64,000 nucleotides of DNA from Pseudomonadota bacterium (GTDB lineage Bacteria; Pseudomonadota; Gammaproteobacteria; Steroidobacterales; Steroidobacteraceae). Every line of letters starts with the position of its first letter. The first letter of the stretch is position 1. The position numbers and the translations under genes are program-made. This document shows, piece by piece, positions 12,404-23,445 of this stretch. Location of the stretch: the NCBI GenBank assembly GCA_018241505.1, contig JAFEDS010000031.1, positions 62,001-126,000 of the forward strand, given 5' to 3'. The notes below the pieces were generated by a model. The model saw only the letters and a program-made list of their open reading frames with translations. It was not told the origin of the DNA and ran no database searches.

Positions 12404-12432
12404 AGTATAGATTCCCCTGCGCCGAATATAAT
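12404..12432. promoter_or_regulatory. compact divergent promoter pair
   Basis: TATACT on the minus strand (12404-12409) serves the Mth938-like gene, and TATAAT on the plus strand (12427-12432) serves the gene starting at 12438. Each -10 lies 17 bases from the other, so each occupies the position where the -35 of the opposite promoter would be. The start codons are 6 and 5 bases from their -10 boxes, which predicts leaderless transcripts in both directions. No TTGACA-like element is evident. Confidence 0.45.
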
Positions 12433-12437
12433 GGCGC

Positions 12438-13538
12438 GTGCACCAGCTCGTTATTGTCCTCAGTGATTTCTACGTTTCACAGGAAGCGCCCGAGCGCGAT
12501 TTGCCGGCCGGAGTCGTGCTGCCTGGCTTACAGCAGGCGACCCGCTTCGCGACCCGCACCGGCGTTTCCCGCGGGTGGCGCTCATGGTTGAGCCGATGGC
12601 TGACCGGTCGCGAAGGTGAGGCGCCGGCAACAGTTGCGATTGCAGGCGCGTCGATTACTTCTGCGGCGGCCGCGCGCACGACAAGTTCTTCGGAGCCGCC
12701 CGCCGACGCTCGGCCGACCGTGGCCTTGATGGCGACGCCGGTCAATCTGGTCGCCGGAATGACCAGCCTGCATCTGGATCGCCGCAGCATTCTGCGACTC
12801 GATGCCCATGATCAGGCAGCGCTCGCCGCGGATTTTCAACGCGTATTTCACGACTCCGGCTTTCACCTGCAACCTCTGGCTGCGGGTGACTTCGCAATGT
12901 TGGGTCCACCAATGCCCATCGCGGACAGCCCGGAGCCGGCGCGTTTATTGGGTGCCAGCATGGCAGATACGCACATTGCAGGCGCCATGAACCCGGCGCT
13001 GCTGCGGCTCGGTGCCGAAATCGAAATGTGGTTGCACGATCACACAGTAAACGACAGCCGTCGGCGTCGCGGTGAGCAGCCAGTGACGGCGCTGTGGTTG
13101 TGGGGCGGCGGCCCCGTTCCCACCGGTGCAGCCGCCGATGGGCCCGCGACACCCAACCGCGCCAGCGCGGTACCGCCGCAATCTGACATCGCCCTCGCGC
13201 GCGACTCATACGTAGACGGCCTGTGGGCGTCCGCATGCAACGAGAAAGTTTTCCCATTGCCCCAGCAGCTCGAGGACGTCTTCGGCTATCCTCACGCGCA
13301 ACGCGCGCTCCTCGTAATCGAAATCGGTTTAATGCTGCAATCCAATCCCTCGTGGACGTTCTTTGAAGCCCTGGCGCACATTGATCGAACCTTCGTGACG
13401 CCTGCTATCGAGGCCTTGAGTCACGGTCGGTATGAACGGCTGGTGATTCTCGCCAATGACCACGAATGGACGCTGCGTGCTCGCGATCGCTGGAAGATCT
13501 GGCGGCGCACGCCGCCGGGATTGTCAGGACTGCAATGA
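12438..13538 (+). CDS. conserved hypothetical protein upstream of recJ (COG4255-like)
   Basis: 366 aa, GTG start. I recognise the pattern of a conserved family found next to recJ in xanthomonads and betaproteobacteria, sometimes annotated as phosphoglycerate mutase or regulatory protein. The family-like segments are ALMATPVNLVAGMTSLHLD, LWLWGGGPVP, VDGLWAS and FGYPHAQRALLVIEIG. Two Ala/Ser/Thr/Pro-rich low-complexity stretches (about residues 60-95 and 215-240) interrupt it. No catalytic motif of true phosphoglycerate mutases is visible, so I assign no enzyme activity. The stop overlaps recJ (ATGA), suggesting coupled translation. Confidence 0.8.
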   Translation: MHQLVIVLSDFYVSQEAPERDLPAGVVLPGLQQATRFATRTGVSRGWRSWLSRWLTGREGEAPATVAIAGASITSAAAARTTSSSEPPADARPTVALMATPVNLVAGMTSLHLDRRSILRLDAHDQAALAADFQRVFHDSGFHLQPLAAGDFAMLGPPMPIADSPEPARLLGASMADTHIAGAMNPALLRLGAEIEMWLHDHTVNDSRRRRGEQPVTALWLWGGGPVPTGAAADGPATPNRASAVPPQSDIALARDSYVDGLWASACNEKVFPLPQQLEDVFGYPHAQRALLVIEIGLMLQSNPSWTFFEALAHIDRTFVTPAIEALSHGRYERLVILANDHEWTLRARDRWKIWRRTPPGLSGLQ

Positions 13539-15373
13539 GTCAGTCTCCAACGTCAACGACCCAAAGCGTGTCATCGCTTCTGGCCGCGCTGGTCAAAGCG
13601 CCGTCGGTGGCCGCGAGTGAGCCGCAGCAGCCACCCAACATCACCGCACTGCGTGTAGTTCGCCGGCAACCCGAAAAAGACTGCGCAGGATTCGCAACCG
13701 ATATGCATCCGGTCCTGCAACGCATCTACGCTGCAAGGGGCATCCGTTCGGCATCGGACCTGGACGTGTCACTCGATAAACTCCACCCTGTTGGCACATT
13801 GGAAGGCATCGCAGCGGCGGTCGACCTTCTTCTCGAACATCGCGTCACTGGCAGAGTGCTCGTAGTAGGCGATTTCGACGCCGATGGAGCGACCAGCACC
13901 GCGTTGATGGTTCGAGCGCTTACGGCGTGGGGCTTTGCGTCGGTCGATTTTCTGGTGCCGAATCGCTTTGAATTTGGCTACGGACTTACGCCCGAGATCG
14001 TTGCACTGGCGGCTACGCGTTCGCCAACGCTCATTGTCACGGTAGACAACGGCATTTCCAGCATCGCCGGTGTTGCGGAAGCGCGTTCGCGAGGGATAGC
14101 AGTCCTCATCACCGATCACCATCTGCCTGGCGAAGCGACGCCGTCGGCGAACGTCATCGTCAACCCAAACTTGCCGGGCAGCCAGTTTGCGAGCCGCGCG
14201 CTGGCGGGTGTCGGTGTAGCGTTCTATGTGATGGCTGCGGTCAAGCGTCGGCTCGACGAGCTGAAACTAACTCCACCGGCCGCGCCGGGAGTGTCCCAAT
14301 TTCTCGATCTCGTTGCGTTGGGGACTGTGGCTGACGTCGTACCTTTGGACGCGAATAACAGGGTCTTGGTATCACAGGGCTTGCGACGTATCCGTGCGGG
14401 TCGATGCGTCCCCGGAATCTCAGCTTTGCTCGCAATTGCATCGCGGGACATCGCCGGACTGACCGCCACCGACCTCGGGTTTGCAGTAGCCCCGCGATTG
14501 AACGCGGCAGGCCGTATTGACGACATGTCTATTGGCATCCAGTGCCTGCTCGCTGAGGATGCGGCGGCCGCGCGATTGCTCGCTGATCGCTTGAACGAGC
14601 TCAACGTCGAACGCCGGACAATCGAAGCTCGCATGCAGGCTGAGGCGCTCATGGCAGTGCGTCAGCTCCGCGATCCGGGGCCACACGCGCTTCGCCGTAG
14701 CGGTGTGTGTCTGTTCGATGAGTCTTGGCACCAGGGTGTCGTCGGCCTCGTGGCGAGCCGCGTGAAGGACCGCATCCGTCGTCCCGCGATTGCATTCGCA
14801 TTGGCCGGCGACGACCAACTCCGCGGCTCTGCTCGTTCGGTTCCGGGTATTCATATTCGAGACGTGCTGGATGCAATCGCAGCGCGACATCCCGAGCTGA
14901 TCAGCAAGTTCGGCGGCCACGCAATGGCGGCAGGGCTCACCGTTCAACGTTCGTATCTGGACTCTTTCGCGCAAGCATTTGACGAAGAGGTTGCCCGTTG
15001 GGCTGCCAGAAACGTTGGCGCGGACGCAGTTGAGACCGACGGCGAGCTTTCCGTGGAAGAAATTGCTCTCGAAACTGCGCGCGCGCTTCGCGCAGGCGGC
15101 CCGTGGGGGCAGGCCTTTCCGGAACCCTGTTTCGACGGCGTTTTTACCATTCGCAATACGCGCGTAGTGGGCGAGCGCCACTTGAAAATGTGGGTGGAAG
15201 TGCCCAAAACGGGCCGCTCGTTCGACGCAATAGCGTTCAATCTCATTGAAGAGCCCGACACCTTCGCGCCCCCGGAAGGTGCCGTGCAGCTCGTCTATCG
15301 CCTGGATGTGAACGAATACCAGGGGGAGTGCCGCCTGCAGTTGCTGGTAGACCACGTCCTTCCCGCCGTTTAG
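13535..15373 (+). CDS. recJ: single-stranded-DNA-specific exonuclease RecJ
   Basis: About 612 aa. RecJ is a 5'-3' ssDNA exonuclease of the DHH phosphoesterase family, used in RecF-pathway recombination and mismatch repair. Visible motifs are VVGDFDADGATSTALM (motif I), TVDNGIS, LITDHHLPG (the DHH motif), VALGTVADVVPL, and APRLNAAGRIDDMS. The DHHA1 domain has ESWHQGVVGLVASRVKDR and the conserved FGGHAMAAGLTV. The C-terminal OB-like region follows. I use ATG 13535, which overlaps the upstream stop by 4 bases; the reading frame is open further up but lacks family sequence there. Confidence 0.96.
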   Translation: MSQSPTSTTQSVSSLLAALVKAPSVAASEPQQPPNITALRVVRRQPEKDCAGFATDMHPVLQRIYAARGIRSASDLDVSLDKLHPVGTLEGIAAAVDLLLEHRVTGRVLVVGDFDADGATSTALMVRALTAWGFASVDFLVPNRFEFGYGLTPEIVALAATRSPTLIVTVDNGISSIAGVAEARSRGIAVLITDHHLPGEATPSANVIVNPNLPGSQFASRALAGVGVAFYVMAAVKRRLDELKLTPPAAPGVSQFLDLVALGTVADVVPLDANNRVLVSQGLRRIRAGRCVPGISALLAIASRDIAGLTATDLGFAVAPRLNAAGRIDDMSIGIQCLLAEDAAAARLLADRLNELNVERRTIEARMQAEALMAVRQLRDPGPHALRRSGVCLFDESWHQGVVGLVASRVKDRIRRPAIAFALAGDDQLRGSARSVPGIHIRDVLDAIAARHPELISKFGGHAMAAGLTVQRSYLDSFAQAFDEEVARWAARNVGADAVETDGELSVEEIALETARALRAGGPWGQAFPEPCFDGVFTIRNTRVVGERHLKMWVEVPKTGRSFDAIAFNLIEEPDTFAPPEGAVQLVYRLDVNEYQGECRLQLLVDHVLPAV

Positions 15374-15432
15374 CATCCGCCGTCTGTTTTTCGCGCGCCG
15401 CGCCGCGGCGACTTTTGAGGCACCAGTCAGCA

Positions 15433-16528
<1,096 letters not shown>

Positions 16529-16533
16529 GCAAC

Positions 16534-18042
16534 ATGACTGACCCATCTGAGCAGATTCCCGACGAAAACAAGCTCATCGCCGAGCGCAGGGCCAAGTTGG
16601 CGCAGGTGCGCGCCGGCTCCGGCGGCAATGCCTTCCCCAACGACTTCCGCCGCGATTCGCTGGCCGGCCAGTTGCACGACGGCTTTGGGGAGCGCGATGC
16701 CGCCTGGCTCGAAGCCAACCCCACGCGCGTACAGGTGGGTGGCCGCATCCTCTTCAAGCGCGTCATGGGCAAGGCCAGCTTCGCGAAGATCGCGGACCGC
16801 ACCGGCCAGATCCAGTTGTTTCTGCAGCAGGAGCCTCTGGGCGCCGCCTACGATGCCTTCAAGGGCTGGGATGTCGGTGACATCGTCGGTGCCGGCGGGG
16901 TGTTGTTTCGCACCAAGACCAACGAGTTGTCAGTGCGCGTTGACAGCCTGCGGCTGCTCGTCAAGTCGCTGCGACCCTTACCGGACAAGTGGCATGGACT
17001 CGCCGATACCGAGACCCGTTACCGGCGCCGCTATGTTGATTTGATTGTTACCGAGACGAGCCGCAACGTCTTTGTGACCCGGACCCGCATCATTCGCTTC
17101 CTGCGCAATTACCTGGATGCGCTCGATTTCCTCGAAGTCGAGACGCCCATGATGCAGCCCATTCCGGGCGGGGCGGCCGCGAAGCCGTTCATTACTCATC
17201 ACAATGCGCTCGATGTCGACATGTACCTGCGGATCGCGCCCGAGCTGTACCTGAAGCGCCTGGTGGTCGGCGGCTTCGAGCGGGTCTACGAAATCAACCG
17301 CAACTTCCGCAACGAAGGTCTCTCCACCCGCCACAACCCCGAATTCACCATGCTCGAGTTGTATCTCGCCTATGGTGACTACCGCGATCTCATGGACTGG
17401 GTTGAAAAGGCCCTGCGCGGGCTGGCGGATGCCATCCATGGATCGACCAAGGTGGTTTATCAGGGTCGCGACTACGATTTGAGCGTGCCGTTTCGCCGCG
17501 TGACCGTGGAACAGGCGATCATTGCCAACAATCCGGGCATCGATCCGCTGTCGCTGCGCGATCTCACTTACCTGCGCTCCTGGTGTGAAAAGCTGGGGGT
17601 CCCGGTCAATCAGCACGACGGCGCCGGCAAGTTGCAGATGGAGATATTCGACAAGACCGCGGAGCACACACTGCTCGATCCTACGTTCGTGTACGCCTAT
17701 CCGGCGGAAGTATCGCCCCTGTCCCGTGCCAACGATTCGGACCCGTTCATTACGGATCGGTTTGAATTCTTTCTGTCAGGCCGCGAGCTGGCGAACGGGT
17801 TCTCCGAGCTGAACGATCCCGAGGATCAGGCCGCGCGTTTCAAAGCCCAGGTGGCGCGCAAGGACAAGGGTGACGAAGAGGCGATGTTCTACGACGCGGA
17901 CTATGTCCGCGCACTGGAATATGGAATGCCTCCAACCGCGGGACTCGGTGTCGGGATCGATCGGCTTGTGATGTTCTTCACTGACTCGCCCTCCATCCGC
18001 GACGTCATTCTCTTTCCGCACATGCGGCCGGAGACCGACTGA
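16534..18042 (+). CDS. lysS: lysyl-tRNA synthetase, class II
   Basis: 502 aa. It charges tRNA-Lys. The N-terminal OB-fold anticodon-binding domain includes [18 protein letters not shown] and [11 protein letters not shown]. The class II catalytic core has motif 1 around [21 protein letters not shown], motif 2 [18 protein letters not shown] and motif 3 [22 protein letters not shown] is the lysine-pocket stretch. It lies 5 bases after prfB and abuts murI with no gap. Confidence 0.98.
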   Translation: MTDPSEQIPDENKLIAERRAKLAQVRAGSGGNAFPNDFRRDSLAGQLHDGFGERDAAWLEANPTRVQVGGRILFKRVMGKASFAKIADRTGQIQLFLQQEPLGAAYDAFKGWDVGDIVGAGGVLFRTKTNELSVRVDSLRLLVKSLRPLPDKWHGLADTETRYRRRYVDLIVTETSRNVFVTRTRIIRFLRNYLDALDFLEVETPMMQPIPGGAAAKPFITHHNALDVDMYLRIAPELYLKRLVVGGFERVYEINRNFRNEGLSTRHNPEFTMLELYLAYGDYRDLMDWVEKALRGLADAIHGSTKVVYQGRDYDLSVPFRRVTVEQAIIANNPGIDPLSLRDLTYLRSWCEKLGVPVNQHDGAGKLQMEIFDKTAEHTLLDPTFVYAYPAEVSPLSRANDSDPFITDRFEFFLSGRELANGFSELNDPEDQAARFKAQVARKDKGDEEAMFYDADYVRALEYGMPPTAGLGVGIDRLVMFFTDSPSIRDVILFPHMRPETD

Positions 18043-18858
18043 TTGAGTAACGCGCCAATCGGCGTGTTCGATTCCGGGGTAGGGGGTCTCACGGTGCTCG
18101 AAGCGCTAACCGCAAGGTTGCCGCACGAGCACTTCATCTACCTTGGTGACACGGCGCGCCTTCCGTACGGCACCAAGAGTCCTGAAACCGTTGCGCGCTA
18201 TTCGCTGCAGGCCGCACAGGCGCTGGCGAGGTACGGGGTGAAGTGCCTCGTGATTGCGTGTAATACGGCGTCATCAGTTGGGTTGCCGGTGATCACCAGG
18301 TATATTGAGAACGTGCCGGTGATCGGCGTGATCGAGCCCGGTGCGCAAGCTGCTTGCGCGGCGTCGCGCTCCGGCAATATTGCAGTCATTGCCACCGAGG
18401 GAACTGTTCGCGGTGGCGCCTATCAACAGGCAATTCTTCGCATCCGCCCCGACGCTCAGGTGAACGCGGAACCGGCGCCCTTATTTGTCGCGCTCGCTGA
18501 AGAGGGACTCAACGAGGGGTCCATTGCCGATGACATCGCGAATCACTATCTGAGGCCAATGTTTGGTGCGACTGAGGGCGCGCCCGATACGTTGGTGTTG
18601 GGATGCACGCATTTCCCGATGCTGGCGCGCGCCATTCGTCACGCTGTTGGACCGAAAGTGCAGATTGTTGATTCGGCTGAAACGACGGCGGTTAGTGTTG
18701 ACGCGCGGCTGCGCAAGGCTGGTCTCGCCGGAACCCGAAGCACGGAGGGGGTAGTGCGGCTGCTCGCCACCGATGGACGTGAGCGGTTCGCGAGAGTCGG
18801 GAGCCGCTTTCTGAAGCGGCCCATCTCGCCGGATGAGGTTGAATTGGTGGACTTGTAG
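18043..18858 (+). CDS. murI: glutamate racemase
   Basis: 271 aa. It makes D-glutamate for peptidoglycan. The two catalytic cysteines are in VIACNTASS (about residue 73) and LGCTHFPML. The N-terminus IGVFDSGVGGLTVLEAL and FIYLGDTARLPYGTKS are diagnostic. The start is the TTG immediately after the lysS stop, supported by a GGAG nine bases upstream within lysS. It is convergent with ygfZ, with only a 3-base gap and no terminator visible. Confidence 0.96.
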   Translation: MSNAPIGVFDSGVGGLTVLEALTARLPHEHFIYLGDTARLPYGTKSPETVARYSLQAAQALARYGVKCLVIACNTASSVGLPVITRYIENVPVIGVIEPGAQAACAASRSGNIAVIATEGTVRGGAYQQAILRIRPDAQVNAEPAPLFVALAEEGLNEGSIADDIANHYLRPMFGATEGAPDTLVLGCTHFPMLARAIRHAVGPKVQIVDSAETTAVSVDARLRKAGLAGTRSTEGVVRLLATDGRERFARVGSRFLKRPISPDEVELVDL

Positions 18859-18861
18859 GCC

Positions 18862-19761
18862 TCACTCCGGCAAGGGGTAGGGCAGCGCCACTTGCTCCGC
18901 GTCCACAATCGCCGCGGCCACCGCCGCAGCCGCACCCGCGGCACCACCGCCACCAGCCGCCGCCGCAGTGCCCGCAGCACCCTCAGCGCCGCCACCTACC
19001 GAGGTCACGGCGAGAAAATCACACCGTCCATCCGCCAACGGCGCGCTCAACACAACCTTGAATGACCGTCCGTCGGAAAGCTCACCGGCATCTCCTGGCG
19101 CGAGCTGCAAAGGCTGCCGCGAAACAAACCGCTGCATGCGCCTCTTCACGCGCCCCCGGTAGTGGGCCCGCGCGATCACTTCCTGTCCCGTGTAACACCC
19201 CTTGTCGAATGCGATGGCGTTCAACGCATCGAGATTCAACATCTGGGCAACGAACTCCTCGGACGTTGCCGCGTACACCTGCGGCTGTCCAGCCGCCACT
19301 TCGAGTCGCAGCCAGGTGGCGCGATCGATCGGGGTGTAATCCAACTCGAAGGAGGCTCCCCCGATTGCCAGCCAGCGCGGCGGCTGATCGCTCACCCGTA
19401 CGAACACCGCACGTTCGCCCCGTGGCTCCGCCCCAAGCAGTCCAACGACCCGCCATTGCGCGGACTCGTCCGCAATCTTTACCTTCGCACGCAAAACATA
19501 TTTTGCCAGCCGCGCTGTCACGACAGCGGCGAGCTCGCGAGGGACCAGGGCCAGGATGTCATCCGTGCCCCAGTGCACCAGGCGCAGCAACGCGATCGCT
19601 CGTCCCTGCGGGTTGTGGTACCCGGCGAGCTGCGACTGCCCCGGACCGACCTTTGAAACGTCGTTCGATAGCTGTCCTTGCAGAAATTTTACCGCATCGA
19701 CGCCGCTCACGCGCACGATGCCCATGTCCTCGAGATGGATTGCTTCCAATGCGGTGTGCAT
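18862..19761 (-). CDS. ygfZ: YgfZ/GcvT-like folate-binding protein (Fe-S cluster maintenance)
   Basis: 299 aa from the ATG at 19761. YgfZ is a tetrahydrofolate-dependent protein that helps maintain certain Fe-S enzymes and tRNA modification enzymes. The signature K-G-C-Y-x-G-Q-E is present (DKGCYTGQEVIARAHYRG), as are VKFLQGQLSNDV and AGYHNPQGRAIALLRL. Near the C-terminus is a low-complexity run of Gly and Ala (about residues 253-285) that is unusual for the family. The gene is divergent from the sdh locus, which encodes an Fe-S enzyme. An upstream in-frame extension to 19881 is unlikely to be translated because homology starts at about MHTALEAIHLED. Confidence 0.92.
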   Translation of the reverse strand: MHTALEAIHLEDMGIVRVSGVDAVKFLQGQLSNDVSKVGPGQSQLAGYHNPQGRAIALLRLVHWGTDDILALVPRELAAVVTARLAKYVLRAKVKIADESAQWRVVGLLGAEPRGERAVFVRVSDQPPRWLAIGGASFELDYTPIDRATWLRLEVAAGQPQVYAATSEEFVAQMLNLDALNAIAFDKGCYTGQEVIARAHYRGRVKRRMQRFVSRQPLQLAPGDAGELSDGRSFKVVLSAPLADGRCDFLAVTSVGGGAEGAAGTAAAAGGGGAAGAAAAVAAAIVDAEQVALPYPLPE

Positions 19762-19846
19762 GAGTGGCTTCAGCGTTGTTTTTCCTTCAGTTTCATCCAG
19801 GGTAAGAATGGTCCCTCGAGTGAGATTCTGGCAGAATTGAGCGGCT

Positions 19847-20047
19847 ATGCAGAATGCCTCAGAAGCAGGAGCTGAACCCACCGCTTCAGCGCCCGGATCG
19901 TCCCCGGAGCAGGCACCCCGCGAAGGTGCGGCTTCGGCCCCAGTGCATCAACCCGTGCGCAAGCCCATCGAGCTGGGCGGACCCGCCGGACCTGAGCCCA
20001 CGCGGTTTGGAGACTGGGAGCGCAAAGGACGCTGCATCGACTTCTGA
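19847..20047 (+). CDS. succinate dehydrogenase assembly factor 4-like protein (DUF1674)
   Basis: 66 aa. The last 19 residues, GPEPTRFGDWERKGRCIDF, match the highly conserved DUF1674/SDHAF4 C-terminal signature (xxxxTRYGDWExxGRxxDF). The rest is a Pro/Ala-rich disordered N-terminus. In mitochondria SDHAF4/Sdh8 binds flavinylated SDHA and protects it until it joins SDHB. The bacterial homologue sits just upstream of sdhC here, consistent with the same role. It is divergent from ygfZ across an 85-base gap. Confidence 0.88.
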   Translation: MQNASEAGAEPTASAPGSSPEQAPREGAASAPVHQPVRKPIELGGPAGPEPTRFGDWERKGRCIDF

Positions 20048-20117
20048 GGCTTCCAAATCCCTAACACCCCGGTGGGAGCACAATGCGGCGCCCACAACGC
20101 GAGTACACCTGAACACA

Positions 20118-20513
20118 ATGCGCGCACGACCCATATCGCCACACCTGTCCATCTACAGGATGTCCCGCTACTCGCTGTTGTCATCCATCACCAACCGAAT
20201 CACGGGCGTCGCTCTGTCCGCCGGGCTACTGGTCTTCGTCTACTGGCTCATGGCGGTCGCCGGTGGCAACCGGGCTTACTTGCAGGCGCATGAGATCCTG
20301 TCTTCAGGATTCTTCAAGGTCGTCTATGCCGCATTGCTCTTCTGCTTCTGTTATCACCTGGTCGCGGGCATCCGCCACCTGATCTGGGATACCGGCCGTG
20401 GTTTGGAGCGCGCGCAGTCGAAGCAGAGTGCCGGCATCGTACTCGTCGTCACCATCGTGCTGGCGCTGGCGCTCGGATATTGGTTGTTCCTGGCAGCAGG
20501 GCGTGCGTCATGA
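20118..20513 (+). CDS. sdhC: succinate dehydrogenase cytochrome b556 subunit
   Basis: 131 aa. It is the larger membrane anchor of complex II and binds heme b and ubiquinone. The N-terminus RPISPHLSIYRMSRYSLLSS and SITNRITGVALS form the family signature. There are three membrane segments (about residues 31-51, 67-88 and 106-126), and the heme-ligand His region is CYHLVAGIRHLIWDTG. ATG 20118 gives the normal length; the frame is open upstream but without family sequence. The stop overlaps the sdhD start (ATGA). Confidence 0.95.
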   Translation: MRARPISPHLSIYRMSRYSLLSSITNRITGVALSAGLLVFVYWLMAVAGGNRAYLQAHEILSSGFFKVVYAALLFCFCYHLVAGIRHLIWDTGRGLERAQSKQSAGIVLVVTIVLALALGYWLFLAAGRAS

Positions 20514-20899
20514 AGAGTTTGCGTAGTCCCCTCGGTCAGGTAGCCGGTCTCGGTTCCGCGAAGAGCGGTGTGCATCACTGGTGGTTACAACGCCTCAGCT
20601 CGATCGCGCTGGTGCCTCTCACCGTGTGGTTTATGGTGTCACTGTTGTCTTTGCCGTCACTCGACCACGTCACCGTGGTCACCTGGATGGCGCAAAGCTG
20701 GACGGCACTGCTGTTGATCCTGCTCGTATTGGTGGCGACCTGGCACTCCCAACTCGGCGTACGGGTTGTCGTCGAAGATTATGTACACAACTCCGGATTG
20801 AGGACCCTGACACTCGTGATACTGACGTTCGTGCACGCGTTCCTGGCTGTGGCCGGTGTATTTGCGATCCTGAAAGTGGCCTTTGGAGGCGCCGCGTGA
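20510..20899 (+). CDS. sdhD: succinate dehydrogenase hydrophobic membrane anchor subunit
   Basis: 129 aa. It is the second membrane anchor of complex [29 protein letters not shown] is the conserved quinone-site N-terminal region (given in part), and the heme His lies in [20 protein letters not shown] with VVVEDYVHN after it. There are three predicted membrane segments. The ATG at 20510 overlaps the sdhC stop, and the TGA overlaps the sdhA GTG. Confidence 0.93.
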   Translation: MKSLRSPLGQVAGLGSAKSGVHHWWLQRLSSIALVPLTVWFMVSLLSLPSLDHVTVVTWMAQSWTALLLILLVLVATWHSQLGVRVVVEDYVHNSGLRTLTLVILTFVHAFLAVAGVFAILKVAFGGAA

Positions 20900-22665
20900 G
20901 TGCCTACGAATTTGTTGATCACAGCTACGACGTGCTGGTTGTAGGAGCGGGCGGAGCGGGACTGCGGGCCACGTTGGGCCTCGCGGAAGCCGGCCTCAAA
21001 ACCGCGTGCATCTCCAAGCTCTTCCCAACACGAAGCCACACGGTGGCGGCACAGGGAGGCATCAGTGCCGCCCTGGGCAACATGGGGGAGGATGACTGGC
21101 GTTGGCACATGTACGACACAGTCAAGGGCTCCGACTGGCTCGGCGACCAGGACGCGATCGAGTTCATGTGCAAGGAGGCACCGGCGGCCGTCATTGAGCT
21201 GGAGCACTACGGCGTGCCGTTTTCGCGCACGGAGCAGGGCCGGATCTACCAGCGGCCGTTCGGTGGTATGACCACTCATTTCGGCAAAGGTATTGCGCAG
21301 CGAACCTGCGCGGCCGCGGACCGGACCGGTCATGCCATGCTGCACACGCTCTACCAGCAGTCGATCCGTCACTCCGCCACGTTCTTCATTGAGTACTTCG
21401 CCATCGATCTCATCATGGAGAACGGGGCATGCCGCGGGGTCGTCGCGCTCGACATGATGGAAGGCAAGATTCATCGCTTTCGTGCGCACATGACTATCCT
21501 CGCGACCGGCGGTTATGGCCGGGCGTATTTTTCGTGTACTTCAGCGCACTCGTGCACGGGCGATGGCAATGCGATGGTGCTGCGTGCCGGTCTGCCGCTG
21601 CAGGACATGGAGTTTGTTCAATTCCATCCCACCGGAATCTACGGCGCGGGTTGCCTGATCACGGAAGGCGCGCGCGGTGAGGGCGGCTATCTGACCAATT
21701 CGAAAGGTGAGCGCTTTATGGAGCGCTATGCACCCAACGCCAAGGATCTCGCCTCCCGTGATGTCGTCAGCCGCGCCATGACCGTGGAGGTTCGCGAAGG
21801 GCGGGGCGTTGGTGCCGAGCACGATCATATCGAGTTGCACCTGGAACACCTGGGTCCCGAAGTCATTCACGAGCGTCTGCCGGGCATAGCCGAGACGGCG
21901 CGGATTTTCTCCGGCGTCGATGTCACGAAGCAGCCGATTCCCGTGCAGCCGACCGTGCATTACAACATGGGCGGAATCCCGTGCAATTACCACGGCGAAG
22001 TAGTCAACACCGGCGGCGTGGTTCCGGGTTTGATGGCGGTTGGCGAAGCCGCGTGCGTGTCGGTCCACGGAGCCAACCGGCTCGGATCCAACTCGCTGCT
22101 GGACCTGGTCGTATTCGGGCGCGAAGCCGCACGGCGGTGCGCTGAAATCGTGAAGCCCGGGACGAATCACAAGCCGTTGCCGAAGGATGGCGCCGACCTC
22201 GCGCTGCAGCGTCTCGACAAGCTTCGAAACGCGAACGGCTCACGGCCCACTGCCGAAATCCGCCTGGAGATGCAGAAGACCATGCAGCGCGATGCGGCGG
22301 TCTTCCGCACGGGCGAGTCTCTCAACGAGGGGATCGTCAAACTGCGCAAGACCTATGAGACCTTCCCCGACGTCAAGGTCACCGATCGTTCGCTCATCTG
22401 GAATACCGACCTGGTGGAGACGATGGAGTTGGAGAACCTGCTGCTGCAGGCGACCGCCACCATTCACGCGGCGGAGAATCGCAAGGAAAGCCGCGGCGCG
22501 CAGGCGCGTGAGGACTTTCCGAACCGCGACGATCAGAGCTGGATGAAACACACGTTGGTATGGGTCGAGGGGGCGGGCCGAGTGCGGTTCGACTACCGGC
22601 CGGTCCATCTCGAGACCCTGACCGACGAAGTAGAAACCGTACCCCCGAAGGCACGCACGTACTGA
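20896..22665 (+). CDS. sdhA: succinate dehydrogenase flavoprotein subunit
   Basis: 589 aa. It oxidises succinate to fumarate with covalently bound FAD. Visible features are the Rossmann motif [19 protein letters not shown] and the FAD-linking His in [18 protein letters not shown]. Active-site residues lie in [21 protein letters not shown], and a conserved C-terminal stretch includes [18 protein letters not shown]. The GTG at 20896 (reading [14 protein letters not shown]) overlaps the sdhD stop. A much longer upstream frame overlaps sdhD and carries no family sequence. Confidence 0.97.
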   Translation: MSAYEFVDHSYDVLVVGAGGAGLRATLGLAEAGLKTACISKLFPTRSHTVAAQGGISAALGNMGEDDWRWHMYDTVKGSDWLGDQDAIEFMCKEAPAAVIELEHYGVPFSRTEQGRIYQRPFGGMTTHFGKGIAQRTCAAADRTGHAMLHTLYQQSIRHSATFFIEYFAIDLIMENGACRGVVALDMMEGKIHRFRAHMTILATGGYGRAYFSCTSAHSCTGDGNAMVLRAGLPLQDMEFVQFHPTGIYGAGCLITEGARGEGGYLTNSKGERFMERYAPNAKDLASRDVVSRAMTVEVREGRGVGAEHDHIELHLEHLGPEVIHERLPGIAETARIFSGVDVTKQPIPVQPTVHYNMGGIPCNYHGEVVNTGGVVPGLMAVGEAACVSVHGANRLGSNSLLDLVVFGREAARRCAEIVKPGTNHKPLPKDGADLALQRLDKLRNANGSRPTAEIRLEMQKTMQRDAAVFRTGESLNEGIVKLRKTYETFPDVKVTDRSLIWNTDLVETMELENLLLQATATIHAAENRKESRGAQAREDFPNRDDQSWMKHTLVWVEGAGRVRFDYRPVHLETLTDEVETVPPKARTY

Positions 22666-22666
22666 C

Positions 22667-23443
22667 ATGGCCGAATTTCGACTGCCTGAGAATTCCCGCG
22701 TCCGCCCCGGCAAGACCCACAAGTCGCCGGGCACCGCCACCCGCACCTTCCGGATCTATCGCTTTGAGCCGGAATCCAACGAGAACCCCCGAATCGACAC
22801 CTTCGAGGTCGATCTGAAGGGAGTGGGCCCGATGGTCCTGGATGCCCTGATCCACATCAAATCCACCCTCGATTCCAGCCTCACATTCCGGCGCTCGTGC
22901 CGTGAAGGCATCTGCGGCTCGTGCGCGATGAACATCGACGGGTTGAACCGGCTCGCCTGCACGACCTCGATGGACGACCTTGGCTCGAACGTAGCGATCT
23001 ATCCGCTACCGCACATGCCGGTCGTCAAGGACCTCGTGCCGGACCTCACCAATTTCTACGCCCAGTACGCCTCAGTTAAGCCGTGGCTGCAGACGAGAAC
23101 GCCGCCACCGCCGGACCGGGAGCGACTGCAGTCCAAGGAGGATCAGGAAAAGATCGATCGTCCGGCGGCCTGTATTCTGTGTGCGTGCTGCTCGACCGCC
23201 TGCCCCAGCTATTGGTGGAACAGCGAGCGCTTCCTGGGACCCGCCGCGCTGCTGGCTGCGTATCGCTGGATCATCGACAGCCGCGATGAGGCGACCGGGG
23301 AGCGACTGGATGAGCTGGAAGACCCCTTCCGGCTGTACCGCTGTCATACGATCATGAACTGCACGGACGTGTGTCCCAAGGACCTCAATCCCGCGCGGGC
23401 GATTGCGGAGATCAAGAAAATGATGGTGGAGCGACAGTCCTGA
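22667..23443 (+). CDS. sdhB: succinate dehydrogenase iron-sulfur subunit
   Basis: 258 aa. It carries electrons from FAD to quinone through three Fe-S clusters. The 2Fe-2S ligands are in [19 protein letters not shown]. The 4Fe-4S and 3Fe-4S ligands are in [17 protein letters not shown] and [17 protein letters not shown]. The sequence ends in [11 protein letters not shown]. The N-terminus has about 20 extra residues relative to the E. coli protein. It starts one base after the sdhA stop codon. Confidence 0.97.
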   Translation: MAEFRLPENSRVRPGKTHKSPGTATRTFRIYRFEPESNENPRIDTFEVDLKGVGPMVLDALIHIKSTLDSSLTFRRSCREGICGSCAMNIDGLNRLACTTSMDDLGSNVAIYPLPHMPVVKDLVPDLTNFYAQYASVKPWLQTRTPPPPDRERLQSKEDQEKIDRPAACILCACCSTACPSYWWNSERFLGPAALLAAYRWIIDSRDEATGERLDELEDPFRLYRCHTIMNCTDVCPKDLNPARAIAEIKKMMVERQS

Positions 23444-23445
23444 CA

